Source: Nocardia sp. NBC_00508
GTDB taxonomy: Bacteria > Actinomycetota > Actinomycetes > Mycobacteriales > Mycobacteriaceae
DNA length: 64,000 nucleotides
Assembly (NCBI RefSeq): GCF_036346875.1
Contig: NZ_CP107852.1
Span: 7,502,001 to 7,566,000 of the forward strand
Direction of reading: 5' to 3'
Shown here piece after piece: positions 23,768 to 31,934 of this stretch (the first letter of the stretch is position 1; the number at the start of each line of letters is the position of its first letter). Under the pieces are notes generated by a model. That model saw only the letters and a list, made by a program, of their open reading frames with translations, was not told the origin of the DNA and did not search any database. A program made the translations under genes and the position numbers.

Positions 23768-24265
23768 TCACACTCGGCGCAGCCAGGCGACGAACAGCAG
23801 CGCGCCGCCCGCGGCCAACGCTACGGCGATCGGAGCGGGCCACCACAGCCCGTTCCGGCCGAGCAGGCCGCGGGTCAGGCGCACCTGGAACGCGCCGAGC
23901 CCGGCCAGGACCAGCAGCCAGACCGGCAGCAGGCCGACGCCGAGAACGGCGTGCACTGCCCACGCGCCCGCCAATGTCGGCCCGCCCCAGGACCCTTCGA
24001 GATTGTCGCGCGCGATCAGGGGATAACAGATCCCCCGGATCGCGGCGATCACCGCGAGAAATGCCAGGAACCAGGCCAGCAGGCCGACGACGCCACTGAG
24101 CAGCGAGTGCAGCACCGATCGGGCTACCGAGAACATGTGCGGAAGAACCGATTCGCCCAGCATTCGCCGCGGCACCCGCAATCGGGTCGGAACCCGCCGT
24201 ACCGCCAGCGGCAACGCCCACAGCGCATATGCGGCATACCGAAGGAATGCCCGAAGCCACAACAT
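23768..24265 (-). CDS. Integral membrane protein
   Basis: A 165-residue hydrophobic protein. After MLWLRAFLRYAAYALWALPL and a basic patch come three clearer membrane helices: GVVGLLAWFLAFLAVIAAI, LLPVWLLVLAGLGAF and PIAVALAAGGALLFVAW. No family is recognised. It lies downstream of, and in the same direction as, the Nudix gene (32 bp), so they could share a transcript. Confidence 0.6.
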   Translation of the reverse strand: MLWLRAFLRYAAYALWALPLAVRRVPTRLRVPRRMLGESVLPHMFSVARSVLHSLLSGVVGLLAWFLAFLAVIAAIRGICYPLIARDNLEGSWGGPTLAGAWAVHAVLGVGLLPVWLLVLAGLGAFQVRLTRGLLGRNGLWWPAPIAVALAAGGALLFVAWLRRV

Positions 24266-24297
24266 AGTGCCGACGGTAGCGCTGTTCGGCCCGCGAT

Positions 24298-24711
24298 TCA
24301 GCGCAGCAGACCGGCGTGCACCAGATCGTCGAATAGCAGCTGGTCGACCAGCGGAACGAGGACACGGTCGGCGTAGCGAAACCACGCGACTTCTTCGATC
24401 TCGCTGCTTGCGGACAGCGTCCCGCGGTAGTCGGCGGTGTAGCAACTCATCCGCACCACTGCGGCGCTCGCAGGACCGTGCGCCGCTTCGTAGGTGCCGA
24501 CGTGCGCGACGGTCTCGGGCAGCAGCGCGACGGCGAGCTCCTCTTCGATCTCGCGCACCAGCGTCTGGATATCGGTCTCGCCGCCCTCGCGTTTGCCGCC
24601 GGGGATATAGAAGACGTCCTTGCCGCGCGGTCTGGCGCACAGGATCCGTCCGTCCTCGATCCGCACCCACGCCACCGTGTCGATCAGCTGCCGCACTCGC
24701 CCGTCCGCCAC
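24298..24711 (-). CDS. NUDIX hydrolase
   Basis: A 137-residue Nudix enzyme. The Nudix box reads GGKREGGETDIQTLVREIEE followed by ELAV, supplying the metal-binding glutamates in the expected G-x5-E-x7-RE-x2-EE frame. The N-terminus VAWVRIEDGRILCARPRGKD and FYIPGG resemble the group that cleans NTP or nucleotide-sugar derivatives. The substrate is not predictable. Confidence 0.85.
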   Translation of the reverse strand: MADGRVRQLIDTVAWVRIEDGRILCARPRGKDVFYIPGGKREGGETDIQTLVREIEEELAVALLPETVAHVGTYEAAHGPASAAVVRMSCYTADYRGTLSASSEIEEVAWFRYADRVLVPLVDQLLFDDLVHAGLLR

Positions 24712-24758
24712 CGCCGCAGCCTAACGCCGCATGGCGTACCGCGCCGCGCGGGCCCTGA

Positions 24759-25232
24759 TCAGCCGGACGGGAGGAGGAATGGGTCCTTGGCGCCCGGCCC
24801 GAGCACCGGCCGCAGATCGCGGGCTCCGACGCGTTCTCCGCACGCGGAGCACACCGGCTCGATGGTCGCCACGTGTCCGCAACCTGTGTGCAGCGACTGT
24901 ACCGGCGGGCCGTCCGGTGCCGCCCATTCGTCGCCCCATTGGCGCATCGCCGTGACAACCAGCCACAGCGAACGTCCCTTCGGGGTCAGACGGTAGTCGT
25001 AGCGGACCGGGTTGTCCTGGTAGGGCTCTCGGCTGAGCACGCCGTGGTCCACCAGATGCTCGAGCCGCTGGGTCAGCACATTGCGCGCGATGCCGAGGCG
25101 GGCGCGGAAGTCGTCGAAGCGCGTCACGCCGAACAGCGCGTCGCGCACGATCAGCAACGTCCACCACTCCCCGACCACCTCGAGACACTGGGCCAGCGAG
25201 CAGTTCATGTCCGTGAAGCTCGTCCTGCGCAT
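24759..25232 (-). CDS. HxlR-family winged-helix regulator
   Basis: About 157 residues. The HxlR core is MNCSLAQCLEVVGEWWTLL, LIVRDALFGVTRFDDF and RYDYRLTPKGRSLW. A C-terminal Cys-rich extension (CSACGERV) is common in this subgroup. ATG 25232 is favoured because MRRTSFTDMNC is the usual start; ATGs at 25244 and 25259 are also in frame. It is divergent from a thioesterase fragment and an MFS exporter, with a dyad in the gap. Probably a repressor of that exporter. Confidence 0.85.
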   Translation of the reverse strand: MRRTSFTDMNCSLAQCLEVVGEWWTLLIVRDALFGVTRFDDFRARLGIARNVLTQRLEHLVDHGVLSREPYQDNPVRYDYRLTPKGRSLWLVVTAMRQWGDEWAAPDGPPVQSLHTGCGHVATIEPVCSACGERVGARDLRPVLGPGAKDPFLLPSG

Positions 25233-25256
25233 ACCCGTCAGCATAGTCAGTTGCTT

Positions 25257-25277
25257 CATAGAACTCACTACTCTATG
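25257..25277. promoter_or_regulatory. Putative HxlR operator dyad
   Basis: CATAG, 11 bases and CTATG form a symmetric dyad between hxlR and the forward genes. An outer imperfect pair, AGTTGCTTCAT (25249-25259) and ATGATGCAACT (about 25287-25297), surrounds it. The position fits autoregulation; binding is inferred. Confidence 0.5.
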
Positions 25278-25523
25278 GTGCGTTTCATGATGCAACTCAC
25301 CCCATGGACGCTCGTGTTCCCCACGCTGGGCGCGCCTGTCGCGGTCCCCACCGTGGCGCAGTCGATGTACCTGCACGGCGACCCCGCTGGGCGCCGGCCC
25401 GTGCTGGTGCGGGCCACGAACGCCTCGACCGGCGGCGGTTGGTCGGTGGACGACATCGCGATCCGGAACCGGGGCGGGCAGCTACTCGCCTCGGCCCGGC
25501 AGACCCGCCGCGTACTCGGCTGA
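25275..25523 (+). pseudogene. C-terminal remnant of an acyl-CoA thioesterase-like (hot-dog) protein
   Basis: An 82-residue frame. The second half, RATNASTGGGWSVDDIAIRN and GGQLLASARQTRRVLG, looks like the last two strands of TesB/hot-dog thioesterases, which often end with such a LAxxRQ strand. The N-terminal hot-dog domain is absent. The start ATG overlaps the HxlR dyad. Either a truncated gene or a small unrelated protein; I favour the former. The MFS gene follows after 13 bp. Confidence 0.5.
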
Positions 25524-25536
25524 AACGGAGCGGATC

Positions 25537-26967
25537 GTGAATTCCCCTGCCACGGAGGCGAATCGGCCCGCCGCCGACTTCCGGGTCGTGCTCGCTATCG
25601 TCTCGGTCGGCGTGCTGCTGTCGAGCCTGGACTTGTTCATCGTCAACGTCGCTCTGCCGGATATGGCCGCCGACTTCGCCGGAGCGAAGCTCTCCGGACT
25701 GTCCTGGGTGCTCAACGCCTATGCGATCGTGTTCGCCGCGCTGCTGGTCCCGGCGGGGCGACTCGGTGATCGCAGCAGCATCCGCACCACCTTTCTCCTC
25801 GGACTCGCGGTGTTCGTCATCGGATCGGCGCTCTGCACGACTGCGTGGGACGTCGGGTCGCTGGTGGTGTTCCGCGTGATCCAGGCCGTAGGCGGCGCCC
25901 TGCTGACCCCTGCCTCACTCGGCCTGGTGCTGGCGGCGAGCCCTCCGCAGCGGCGCGCCGCCGCGGTGCGGCTGTGGGTCGCGTTCGGCGGGCTCGGCGC
26001 GGCGCTCGGGCCGGTGCTGGGCGGAATCCTCGTTGAATTCGGCTGGCGCTGGGTCTTTTTGGTGAACGTGCCGATCGGGCTGGTCGCCGTGGTCGTCGGG
26101 CTGCGAATGCTGCCCGATCCGCCGGGCGACGGCGGCAGACTGCCCGATCTGCTCGGTGCCGCCCTACTGGTCGGCACGATCGCCACGTTCGTGCTCGCAC
26201 TGGTCAAGGGCCAGGACTGGGGCTGGTCGGCGACCGGCGTGCTGGCCGCCTTCGCCGCAGCGGCGATTCTGGCGATCGCATTCGTCGTCTCCTCGGCCCG
26301 CCACCACAGCCCGGTGGTCGACCCGGCGCTGCTACGCGCCCCCAATTTCGCGCTGATGACCGGCAACGCGGTGTTCTTCAATGTCGCGTTCGGCGCGATG
26401 CTGCTCTCGGCAGTGCTCTGGGCACAGAACGTGTGGGATTGGTCGGCATTGCGCACCGGCCTGGCCATCGCGCCGGGCCCGCTGATGGTACCGGTGGTGG
26501 CGATTCTGGCGGGGCGCCTCATCGGCAGAATCGGCGCAGGGCCGGTCATCGCGGCGGGCGGGATCGTCTTCGCCGCTGGCATGCTGTGGTGGGCGCAGGC
26601 AATCACCTTGCAACCCGACTACGTGGGTGGCCTGCTCGGTGGCATGGTGGTCAGCGGCATCGGTGTCGGGCTGACGCTGCCGACCGCATTCGCCGCGGGG
26701 ACCAGCGGATTGCCACCCCACCGATTCGCCACCGGGTCCGCGGTGCTGAGCATGGCGCGACAGATCGGCCTTGCCGTCGGAGTGGCGGTCCTCGTCGCGG
26801 TGCTGGGCTCGCCTGTGGGCCCGGCAGCGACGCTCGACGCCTTCCGGCGCGGCTGGTACGCGACAGCAGCGGTCGCCGCGCTCGCGGGCCTGGTCGGCAT
26901 GGCCGCGCGGATGCCAGGATCGGCTGCCGCGCAACCGGATCCGGTCACCGAACCGGCCGCGACCTGA
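25537..26967 (+). CDS. MFS drug-efflux transporter (DHA2, EmrB/QacA-like)
   Basis: A 476-residue membrane protein with about 14 hydrophobic helices. The first helix motif is LLSSLDLFIVNVALPDMA (motif D1). LLVPAGRLGDRSSIRTTFLLG is motif A, and LVVFRVIQAVGGALLTPASL matches motif B/C features of DHA2 proton antiporters. It should export hydrophobic or cationic compounds. The GTG start 25537 follows a GGAG site. Control by the divergent HxlR regulator is likely. Confidence 0.88.
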   Translation: MNSPATEANRPAADFRVVLAIVSVGVLLSSLDLFIVNVALPDMAADFAGAKLSGLSWVLNAYAIVFAALLVPAGRLGDRSSIRTTFLLGLAVFVIGSALCTTAWDVGSLVVFRVIQAVGGALLTPASLGLVLAASPPQRRAAAVRLWVAFGGLGAALGPVLGGILVEFGWRWVFLVNVPIGLVAVVVGLRMLPDPPGDGGRLPDLLGAALLVGTIATFVLALVKGQDWGWSATGVLAAFAAAAILAIAFVVSSARHHSPVVDPALLRAPNFALMTGNAVFFNVAFGAMLLSAVLWAQNVWDWSALRTGLAIAPGPLMVPVVAILAGRLIGRIGAGPVIAAGGIVFAAGMLWWAQAITLQPDYVGGLLGGMVVSGIGVGLTLPTAFAAGTSGLPPHRFATGSAVLSMARQIGLAVGVAVLVAVLGSPVGPAATLDAFRRGWYATAAVAALAGLVGMAARMPGSAAAQPDPVTEPAAT

Positions 26968-27079
26968 TCTGCTGCCAAGGGGTTTCGGGGCTGGTCGGCC
27001 CGATATGCGCTGACGATACTGACCGCACCAGTCCGACCATAGGTAGGTGCCCATAGCGCCTCCCAGGAACGCACAGGGT

Positions 27080-27886
27080 TCAGCGAGGAGAGTTGCGGGG
27101 CAGCTCAACTCCTCGGAGTGGCTCCGGCGGGAGCGCGAGGCCGAGGTGCTGCGCCTTCCGTATCGCTGCGACGCGATCGTGGACGCCGAGCTTGCGGTAG
27201 AGGTTTTCCTTGTGCTTGGTCACCGTGCCTTCCTTTATCCCCAGTCGGGTGCCGATGGCGTGGGCGGTCAGCCCCTTGGAGAGAAGCGTCAGTACTGCGA
27301 TTTCGCGGGGGGTTATTGTGTATTCGGACGGATCGGCGGGTATCGGTCGGGCGAATGCTGCTGATTCGTGGGCTTCGACGGTGTTGAGCAGTGATCGGGC
27401 CAGCTGGGCGTATTCGAGGTCGCGGTCGGTGAAGCCCTGACGGGTGCGGCTCATGATGACGCCGCGAATCCGTCCCGGACGGGAGTCCAGTGGCAGCGCC
27501 AGCTGGCGGTCGATTCCGATCGCCTCCTTGCCTGCGCAATAGGCCTCGCTCTTCCACCAGCGGTCGTCGGCGACCTCGTCCATCGTCAGCGGTGTCGAGT
27601 CGCGGGTCCGCGCGTAGTGGCGCAGCAGCGGATGAGATCGCATGTGCGAGTGGATCAGTGCGTCGAGCGGGGCCTCGTGCAGCCAATCGGGTGATCCGGT
27701 GAGGGCGTGGCCGGTGCCGGCCGCCCAGTCCAGGTCGATGAGAACCGCCAAGTCGCACGGGAGGTCGGCGGTCAGCCTCTCCATGAGTAGTGGCCAGACC
27801 CGTACCGGTTCCTTCTCGGTGATGATCTCCATCGCAAGATCGTGAATGCGCTTGGCGTCTCCCCCAGGCAAAGCCGTCATTACCAC
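27080..27886 (-). CDS. LuxR-family regulator
   Basis: A 268-residue protein with an N-terminal GAF/autoinducer-like sensory half (about 10-170; LAVLIDLDWAAGTGH, RIRGVIMSRTRQGFTDRD). The C-terminal LuxR HTH (about 190-250) reads ITPREIAVLTLLSKGLTAHA and then IGTRLGIKEGTVTKHKENLY. It faces the Tat-exported Cys-repeat gene across 121 bp containing a 24-bp palindrome, which is its probable operator. The signal is unknown. Confidence 0.85.
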   Translation of the reverse strand: MVMTALPGGDAKRIHDLAMEIITEKEPVRVWPLLMERLTADLPCDLAVLIDLDWAAGTGHALTGSPDWLHEAPLDALIHSHMRSHPLLRHYARTRDSTPLTMDEVADDRWWKSEAYCAGKEAIGIDRQLALPLDSRPGRIRGVIMSRTRQGFTDRDLEYAQLARSLLNTVEAHESAAFARPIPADPSEYTITPREIAVLTLLSKGLTAHAIGTRLGIKEGTVTKHKENLYRKLGVHDRVAAIRKAQHLGLALPPEPLRGVELPRNSPR

Positions 27887-27929
27887 ATTGTCTATGGCCG
27901 CTTCCCGGAGAGCAGCCCGATTGAGGACT

Positions 27930-27953
27930 GGTATACGAAGTTCTTCGTATACC
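27930..27953. promoter_or_regulatory. 24-bp perfect palindrome, likely LuxR operator
   Basis: GGTATACGAAG and CTTCGTATACC form exact 11-bp arms around TT. It lies between divergent luxR (start 27886) and the Tat-signal gene (start 28008). The spacing suits an operator controlling both. The arms partly resemble lox-type arms by chance, but no recombinase is nearby. Confidence 0.75.
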
Positions 27954-28007
27954 GGGGCGCGGCACGGAAATCTATCGTTCGGGGCAGGTCACAGCTTCGG
28001 AGGAGAC

Positions 28008-28622
28008 ATGTCGATGAATGACGGAAATCCGGCGCCCATCGGTCTTTCGCGGCGCAGCGTGCTGCGAAGGGCGGTGTGGAGTGGCGCGGCGGTCACCGCG
28101 GGTCTGTCGCTCGGCGACGTTCCGGCGCGTGCCGAGGTTACCGCGTTCCCCTGGTGCGACCGGTGCCAGAGCCTGTGGTTCAACGGCGGCGGCGACAACG
28201 GACACTGCCCCGTCACCCATCTGTGGGACCACAGCCACTACCAGCACGGCAGTGTCTACAAACTGCGCAAGTCCACCGAGCCCGGCAACGGCCAGATCGG
28301 CTGGCACTGGTGCAGGTACTGCAAAGCCGCCTTCTACTACGGCGACGGCGAGGTCGGCAGAGGCGTCTGTCCGAACAACCCCACGCCCCTCGCCCTACAC
28401 AGCGAGGGAGACAGGGAGATCGCTCCAGGCGGGGCCTCCTGGGTCTCCTTCCGCATGGAAACCGACGTCGCCAACAACGGGCCCGGCGCCCAGGCGGGCT
28501 GGCGGTCTTGCTTCAAGTGCAATGTCATGTTCTTCGCCGACAACGGTCTGGCCGCCACCCACTGTCCCGCCGGCGGCGAGCACGACCCCACGCGGAGTTT
28601 CCACTACCTCATGCGCGACTGA
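28008..28622 (+). CDS. Tat-exported protein with three Cys-rich repeats
   Basis: A 204-residue protein with a twin-arginine signal (SRRSVLRRAVWSGAAVTAG, cleavage probably near ARA). The mature part is three repeats of about 50 residues. Each starts Trp-x2-Cys-x2-Cys (WCDRCQSLWF, WCRYCKAAFYY, SCFKCNVMFF), has a third Cys before Pro (HCPV, VCPN, HCPA) and ends near a His/Tyr segment. Each could bind a metal ion or form disulfides. Tat export suggests folding, perhaps with metal, before secretion. A GGAGGAG site precedes ATG 28008. The function is unknown. Confidence 0.75.
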   Translation: MSMNDGNPAPIGLSRRSVLRRAVWSGAAVTAGLSLGDVPARAEVTAFPWCDRCQSLWFNGGGDNGHCPVTHLWDHSHYQHGSVYKLRKSTEPGNGQIGWHWCRYCKAAFYYGDGEVGRGVCPNNPTPLALHSEGDREIAPGGASWVSFRMETDVANNGPGAQAGWRSCFKCNVMFFADNGLAATHCPAGGEHDPTRSFHYLMRD

Positions 28623-28671
28623 CCCGCTCCAGGTCAAGCATGGATTCACGATCAGCAAACGGGGAGATGTC

Positions 28672-29583
28672 GTGGCGGATAGCAGATATGAGCAAGCGAA
28701 GACGTTGCGCGGGGAAGGGCGTCTGGCCGAAGCAAGTGCCGTACTGACCTCCCTCCTGGCCGAGCGGCCCGGCGATGTCGGTGCTTTGTATGCCTTGGCC
28801 GTGTGCCAGCTCGACCTGGGTGAGCGAGCTCGAGCACGCGAGACGTTGCGCCGGGTCATTGCCGCCCATCCGGGGCACTACGGAGCCGAATACCAGCTCG
28901 GCAGGCTTCTGCAGGATCAGGGAGATCTCGCGGGCGCGGCGGCACGGTATCGGAATGTGTTGGCAGTGAACGACTATGCCGACACAGAGGCGCGGTTGCG
29001 GCAGTGTGAACGCGCCGGCGCAGTGCCGCCGGTGCGGAAGATGATCGAGCAGTCCTACGTCGCCGAACGCGGCAACCCGGGAATGACCTTGCGCCTGCGC
29101 GCGCGGCATATCCTGCCCTTCGGTTCGGTTGCGACGTTGTTGTCGATGGTCTTCTTCGCGCGTCCGTTCTTCGCTTTCGTCGACCCCGAAGCGACTTATC
29201 CGCTGGCGCAGTTGCTGATGCTGGCTGCCTTGCTGCTACTGATGAACATTGCGCTGTCGCCGATCACTGTCTACATCCGGACGCGGGCGTACACCACGCA
29301 GCTGTACGACTACGGAATGGACGTCAGTACCGGGGTGTTTCGGCGCTCCAGGCAGTTCGTGTGGTACTACCAGATCACCGAACCACCGACCTATGTGCGC
29401 GACGCGCGCGAGTATCTCACGCACACCGCCTCGCTGCTGATCAGCTACAACAACACGGCAACGACCACGGTGCGGATGAAGTTGCGCGGGATCGGATCTC
29501 CGCGCGAGGTCGAGCAGATGCGGTCCTATCTGCAGTCACGCATCCCCGCCGAGCGTCTGCCGATCCGCGGTCCCTGGACCTGA
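28672..29583 (+). CDS. TPR-containing membrane protein with PH-like domain
   Basis: About 303 residues. Residues 1-105 form TPR-type helix pairs (LRGEGRLAEASAVLTSLLAE, LYALAVCQLDLGERARARET, LGRLLQDQGDLAGAAARY). A pair of hydrophobic helices follows (about 150-205; SVATLLSMVFFARPFFAFV, LLMLAALLLLMNIALSP). Then comes a beta-rich domain resembling bacterial PH domains (TTQLYDYGMDVSTGVFRRSR). GTG 28672 is preceded by GGGGAG. It is 49 bp downstream of the Cys-repeat gene and possibly co-transcribed. The role is unknown. Confidence 0.68.
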   Translation: MADSRYEQAKTLRGEGRLAEASAVLTSLLAERPGDVGALYALAVCQLDLGERARARETLRRVIAAHPGHYGAEYQLGRLLQDQGDLAGAAARYRNVLAVNDYADTEARLRQCERAGAVPPVRKMIEQSYVAERGNPGMTLRLRARHILPFGSVATLLSMVFFARPFFAFVDPEATYPLAQLLMLAALLLLMNIALSPITVYIRTRAYTTQLYDYGMDVSTGVFRRSRQFVWYYQITEPPTYVRDAREYLTHTASLLISYNNTATTTVRMKLRGIGSPREVEQMRSYLQSRIPAERLPIRGPWT

Positions 29584-29659
29584 TCACAGGTCACGCTGGG
29601 CCAACAGCTCGAGGAGGTGCGCAGGAAGTCGGAACTGTTCCCCGCCGTCTTTCGTTCCG

Positions 29660-29830
29660 CTATCCGCCGTAGCGTCGGATGAAGTCCTTAGCGGGGTCGA
29701 CGTTGGGCACCGTATAGCTCGCGGACGTGGGCTCGACCGCCGTTTCCGCAATCCACTGGGCTGGTTCCGGCGGCAAGCGCCGCCAGCGGGCACGTGGGTC
29801 TGCCGCTGTATCCGGATCCTGCTCGGCCAC
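29660..29830 (-). CDS. Small conserved-looking protein of 56 residues
   Basis: Reading from a GTG at 29830 the frame encodes 56 residues: an acidic start VAEQDPDTAADPRARW, then LPPEPAQWIAETAVEP, SYTVPNVDP and a basic end AKDFIRRYGG before TAG at 29660. A GGGGAG site lies 7-8 bases before the start. Composition and codon use look like a genuine short gene rather than noise. It is convergent with the TPR gene. No known family. Confidence 0.55.
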   Translation of the reverse strand: MAEQDPDTAADPRARWRRLPPEPAQWIAETAVEPTSASYTVPNVDPAKDFIRRYGG

Positions 29831-29928
29831 GGTCTTCTCCCCTTATCCCTGGTCTTCGATGATACGTCCTCGGCATGGGAGCAACCGGCCGAGGCGCGGC
29901 ACGGAGAATTGGGACGATGGAGGAACAC

Positions 29929-30534
29929 ATGCCGCCGTCCACACCGCGCCGCCGGTGGGGCTGCCTGTTGCCGCTGACCGTCGCGATTCTCGTCGTCGCG
30001 GGATTCGCCGGATACCTGAAACTTCAAGCCTGGTCGGAGAGATCCCACCCACCCGCCGCAGCCCCGGCGGACCTGTGCGCGGCGATCGGACCCACCTTGT
30101 TCGAGCAGCTGGTGCCCGATGGAGTCCGGCAGACCGAGTCGATCTACTCGTCGGGATCAGATGCCGCCTGCGACTACTCCACCGCAGACAACCGTCCCAT
30201 CGGTTCCGACATGTACGGCTTCCTGCACGTACGGCTTCTCCGCTACGGCCAGGTCGGCTGGGATTCAGGCGCCGACCGAGCCTCGGCCGCACTCGCCCAC
30301 TCCTGCAAAGGCACCGCTGTAGCCGGGCAGTTCCACGGTGCGAGTGGCCTCGGGAACGAGGCTTGCACCGTCTACAGCGAGGAGGGCCAGGGCGGTACCG
30401 CGCACGGTTCAGCAGTGGTCCGCCGCGGCGCAGACCTGTTCTGGGTCGACTATTACCGGCACCCCGGGACCGCCCAGCAAGCGCGGCAGGCGGTCACCGA
30501 GGTGGCGCTGGCCTCTCTGGCGGGTGTGTCATAG
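29929..30534 (+). CDS. Membrane-anchored or secreted protein of unknown function
   Basis: A 201-residue protein. A basic start (MPPSTPRRRWG) and hydrophobic helix (LLPLTVAILVVAGFAGYL) form an uncleaved anchor or signal. The outside part has four cysteines (DLCAAIG, ACDYS, HSCKG, EACTVY), likely two disulfides, a pattern like DUF3558-type or secreted mycobacterial proteins. ATG 29929 has GGAGG at the right distance; the in-frame ATG 29917 is an alternative. It overlaps the convergent NTF2-like gene by 6 bp at the 3' ends. Confidence 0.65.
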   Translation: MPPSTPRRRWGCLLPLTVAILVVAGFAGYLKLQAWSERSHPPAAAPADLCAAIGPTLFEQLVPDGVRQTESIYSSGSDAACDYSTADNRPIGSDMYGFLHVRLLRYGQVGWDSGADRASAALAHSCKGTAVAGQFHGASGLGNEACTVYSEEGQGGTAHGSAVVRRGADLFWVDYYRHPGTAQQARQAVTEVALASLAGVS

Positions 30535-30996
30535 TTGTGGCGCAGACGGGACGCCGGTCGCTCGGACCGGGACGACGCCGAGCTGCTGCATGAGCGCGAA
30601 ACCGTCGACGACCCCGGAAATCTCGGTGATCCGACCGTTGGCGAAGCGGAAGATGAAGATCTCGTTGTAGGTGACGGACTTGCCGGTTGGGGCCACACCC
30701 ATGAACTCGCCCTCGTGGGTCCCGGTGACCACCGACCGGCCGACAACCGTGTCCCCGGCCGCGATCAAATCCTGAACCGCGACGTGGACATCGGGAAAGA
30801 CCCGCAGGAGCATCGCCCAGACCTGCTTGACCGCATGCGCCCCCGTTGCCGCAACCGGCAGCGGTATGCGCAGCAGCACCTCGGGCTCGACAATCTCATC
30901 GATCGTCTGCGAGATCACCTCCGGATCCCCAGTGTTCATGGCGTCGTGAAAACGCGTGAAGATTGCTTTGTTGCTCGCTTCCTGCGCAGACGACAT
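30529..30996 (-). CDS. Ester cyclase/SnoaL-like polyketide cyclase family protein
   Basis: A 155-residue NTF2-like protein of the SnoaL/ester-cyclase group: FTRFHDAMNTGDPEVISQTI, VFPDVHVAVQDLIAAGDTVV and SVTYNEIFIFRFANGRITE. It has the conserved VVGRSVVTGTHEGEFMGVAP segment of these enzymes. The substrate is unknown and it need not be a cyclase. Monocistronic. Confidence 0.75.
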   Translation of the reverse strand: MSSAQEASNKAIFTRFHDAMNTGDPEVISQTIDEIVEPEVLLRIPLPVAATGAHAVKQVWAMLLRVFPDVHVAVQDLIAAGDTVVGRSVVTGTHEGEFMGVAPTGKSVTYNEIFIFRFANGRITEISGVVDGFALMQQLGVVPVRATGVPSAPQL

Positions 30997-31249
30997 TCGC
31001 TCCTCCTCATGTTCGTGACCGGGTCATCTGTCAGACGAACCACGGGCGAGAAATGTGACGGGCACGGTATGCGTTACCAGACGTATCCCAAACCTCAGGA
31101 GTCCGTTGTGCTGCAACACCACAGAATCTTCGCCTCGAGTCGCGGCGGTCGCCCTGCCTGTAAAGAATGCTGGCGAGCACGAAAGTAATTGTCCGCCTTG
31201 GGATAACAAGCCATATGGTGCGGACGGGGATGACTGGAGAGAAGTAGCT

Positions 31250-31345
31250 GTGGTACTGCTGTGGGTGGTAATCGTGGCCATCGTCGTGCTTCTGCTCGGC
31301 GGTGCGGCCGCAGCGATGGTGTGGGATCCGAACTCCCGCCGTTGA
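31250..31345 (+). CDS. Possible 31-residue single-span membrane peptide
   Basis: From GTG 31250 the frame encodes one long hydrophobic helix (LLWVVIVAIVVLLLGGAAAA) followed by VWDPNSRR. A GGAGAG site lies about 9 bases upstream. Such peptides are often real in actinobacteria but hard to prove. The longer frame from 31055 has no coding look before this point. Confidence 0.4.
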   Translation: MVLLWVVIVAIVVLLLGGAAAAMVWDPNSRR

Positions 31346-31580
31346 GTCCGGGCAACACACGATCGGGCCGCGATGTCGAATATGCGATCCCAGCACGGCA
31401 ATTGGCCCCGCCAGTCTCGAGGCGTCACGCGGCACTGCACCGCACGGTTGGCCATCGAACTCGACGATCTCCTGGCTCGCGTGTTCGGGAACAAAAGCGG
31501 GCAATCCGAACGAATCTGCCCAGCGATCAGTGCGATCAGATGCTCGATCATCGGCACCCCCGGATCAGCAGTCTCCTGAG
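31346..31580. other. Non-coding stretch downstream of frdD
   Basis: The interval between the 31-residue peptide and the frdD stop. A forward frame at 31373-31579 lacks family features, a good start site and the third-position GC bias of neighbours. I see no gene, repeat or clear terminator hairpin here. Confidence 0.4.
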
Positions 31581-31934
31581 CTAGACGGAGAGCAGGAAAT
31601 ACGCGGCAGCTCCCGAGCCGATGACGGCCCCGCCGTAGCAGGCCAGAATGATCAACCCGCTGAACTGCTCGAGCCGCAAGCCGTCGTACAGCATGTACCG
31701 GAAGCGGTGTGCCCAATGGAATAGAGCCAGCACACAGAGCCCGAAAAGGACCAGCCGGGTGACCGGATGGCGCAACACCGAGAGCAGGTATGCGTGGTCC
31801 GGCGCGGAAAGCCAGCCCAGCGGGAAGGCGAGGCCGAACAGGAACAGCAGCACCGGTACGAGCAGCGCGGCGGCCATCCCGCCGATGCTGAACAGCAGCC
31901 ACACCAACGGTTCCAGGGACTTCCTGTTCGTCAT
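31581..31934 (-). CDS. frdD: Fumarate reductase membrane anchor subunit FrdD
   Basis: 117 residues with three membrane helices (PLVWLLFSIGGMAAALLVPV, VLFGLCVLALFHWAHRF, GLIILACYGGAVIGSGAAAY). The conserved His in LFHWAHRFRY is expected near the quinone site. It is similar in order and size to mycobacterial FrdD. The ATG overlaps the frdC stop as ATGA. With FrdC it anchors the catalytic FrdAB dimer and passes electrons from menaquinol. Confidence 0.88.
   Translation of the reverse strand: MTNRKSLEPLVWLLFSIGGMAAALLVPVLLFLFGLAFPLGWLSAPDHAYLLSVLRHPVTRLVLFGLCVLALFHWAHRFRYMLYDGLRLEQFSGLIILACYGGAVIGSGAAAYFLLSV

Noticed and set aside
27930..27953. A lox-like recombination site
   Set aside because: The arms share about ten bases with lox arms, but the spacer is 2 bp instead of 8 and no tyrosine recombinase is nearby. 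A LuxR operator is simpler.
31373..31579. Possible small forward gene of 68 codons before frdD
   Set aside because: No ribosome site, family match or codon bias.
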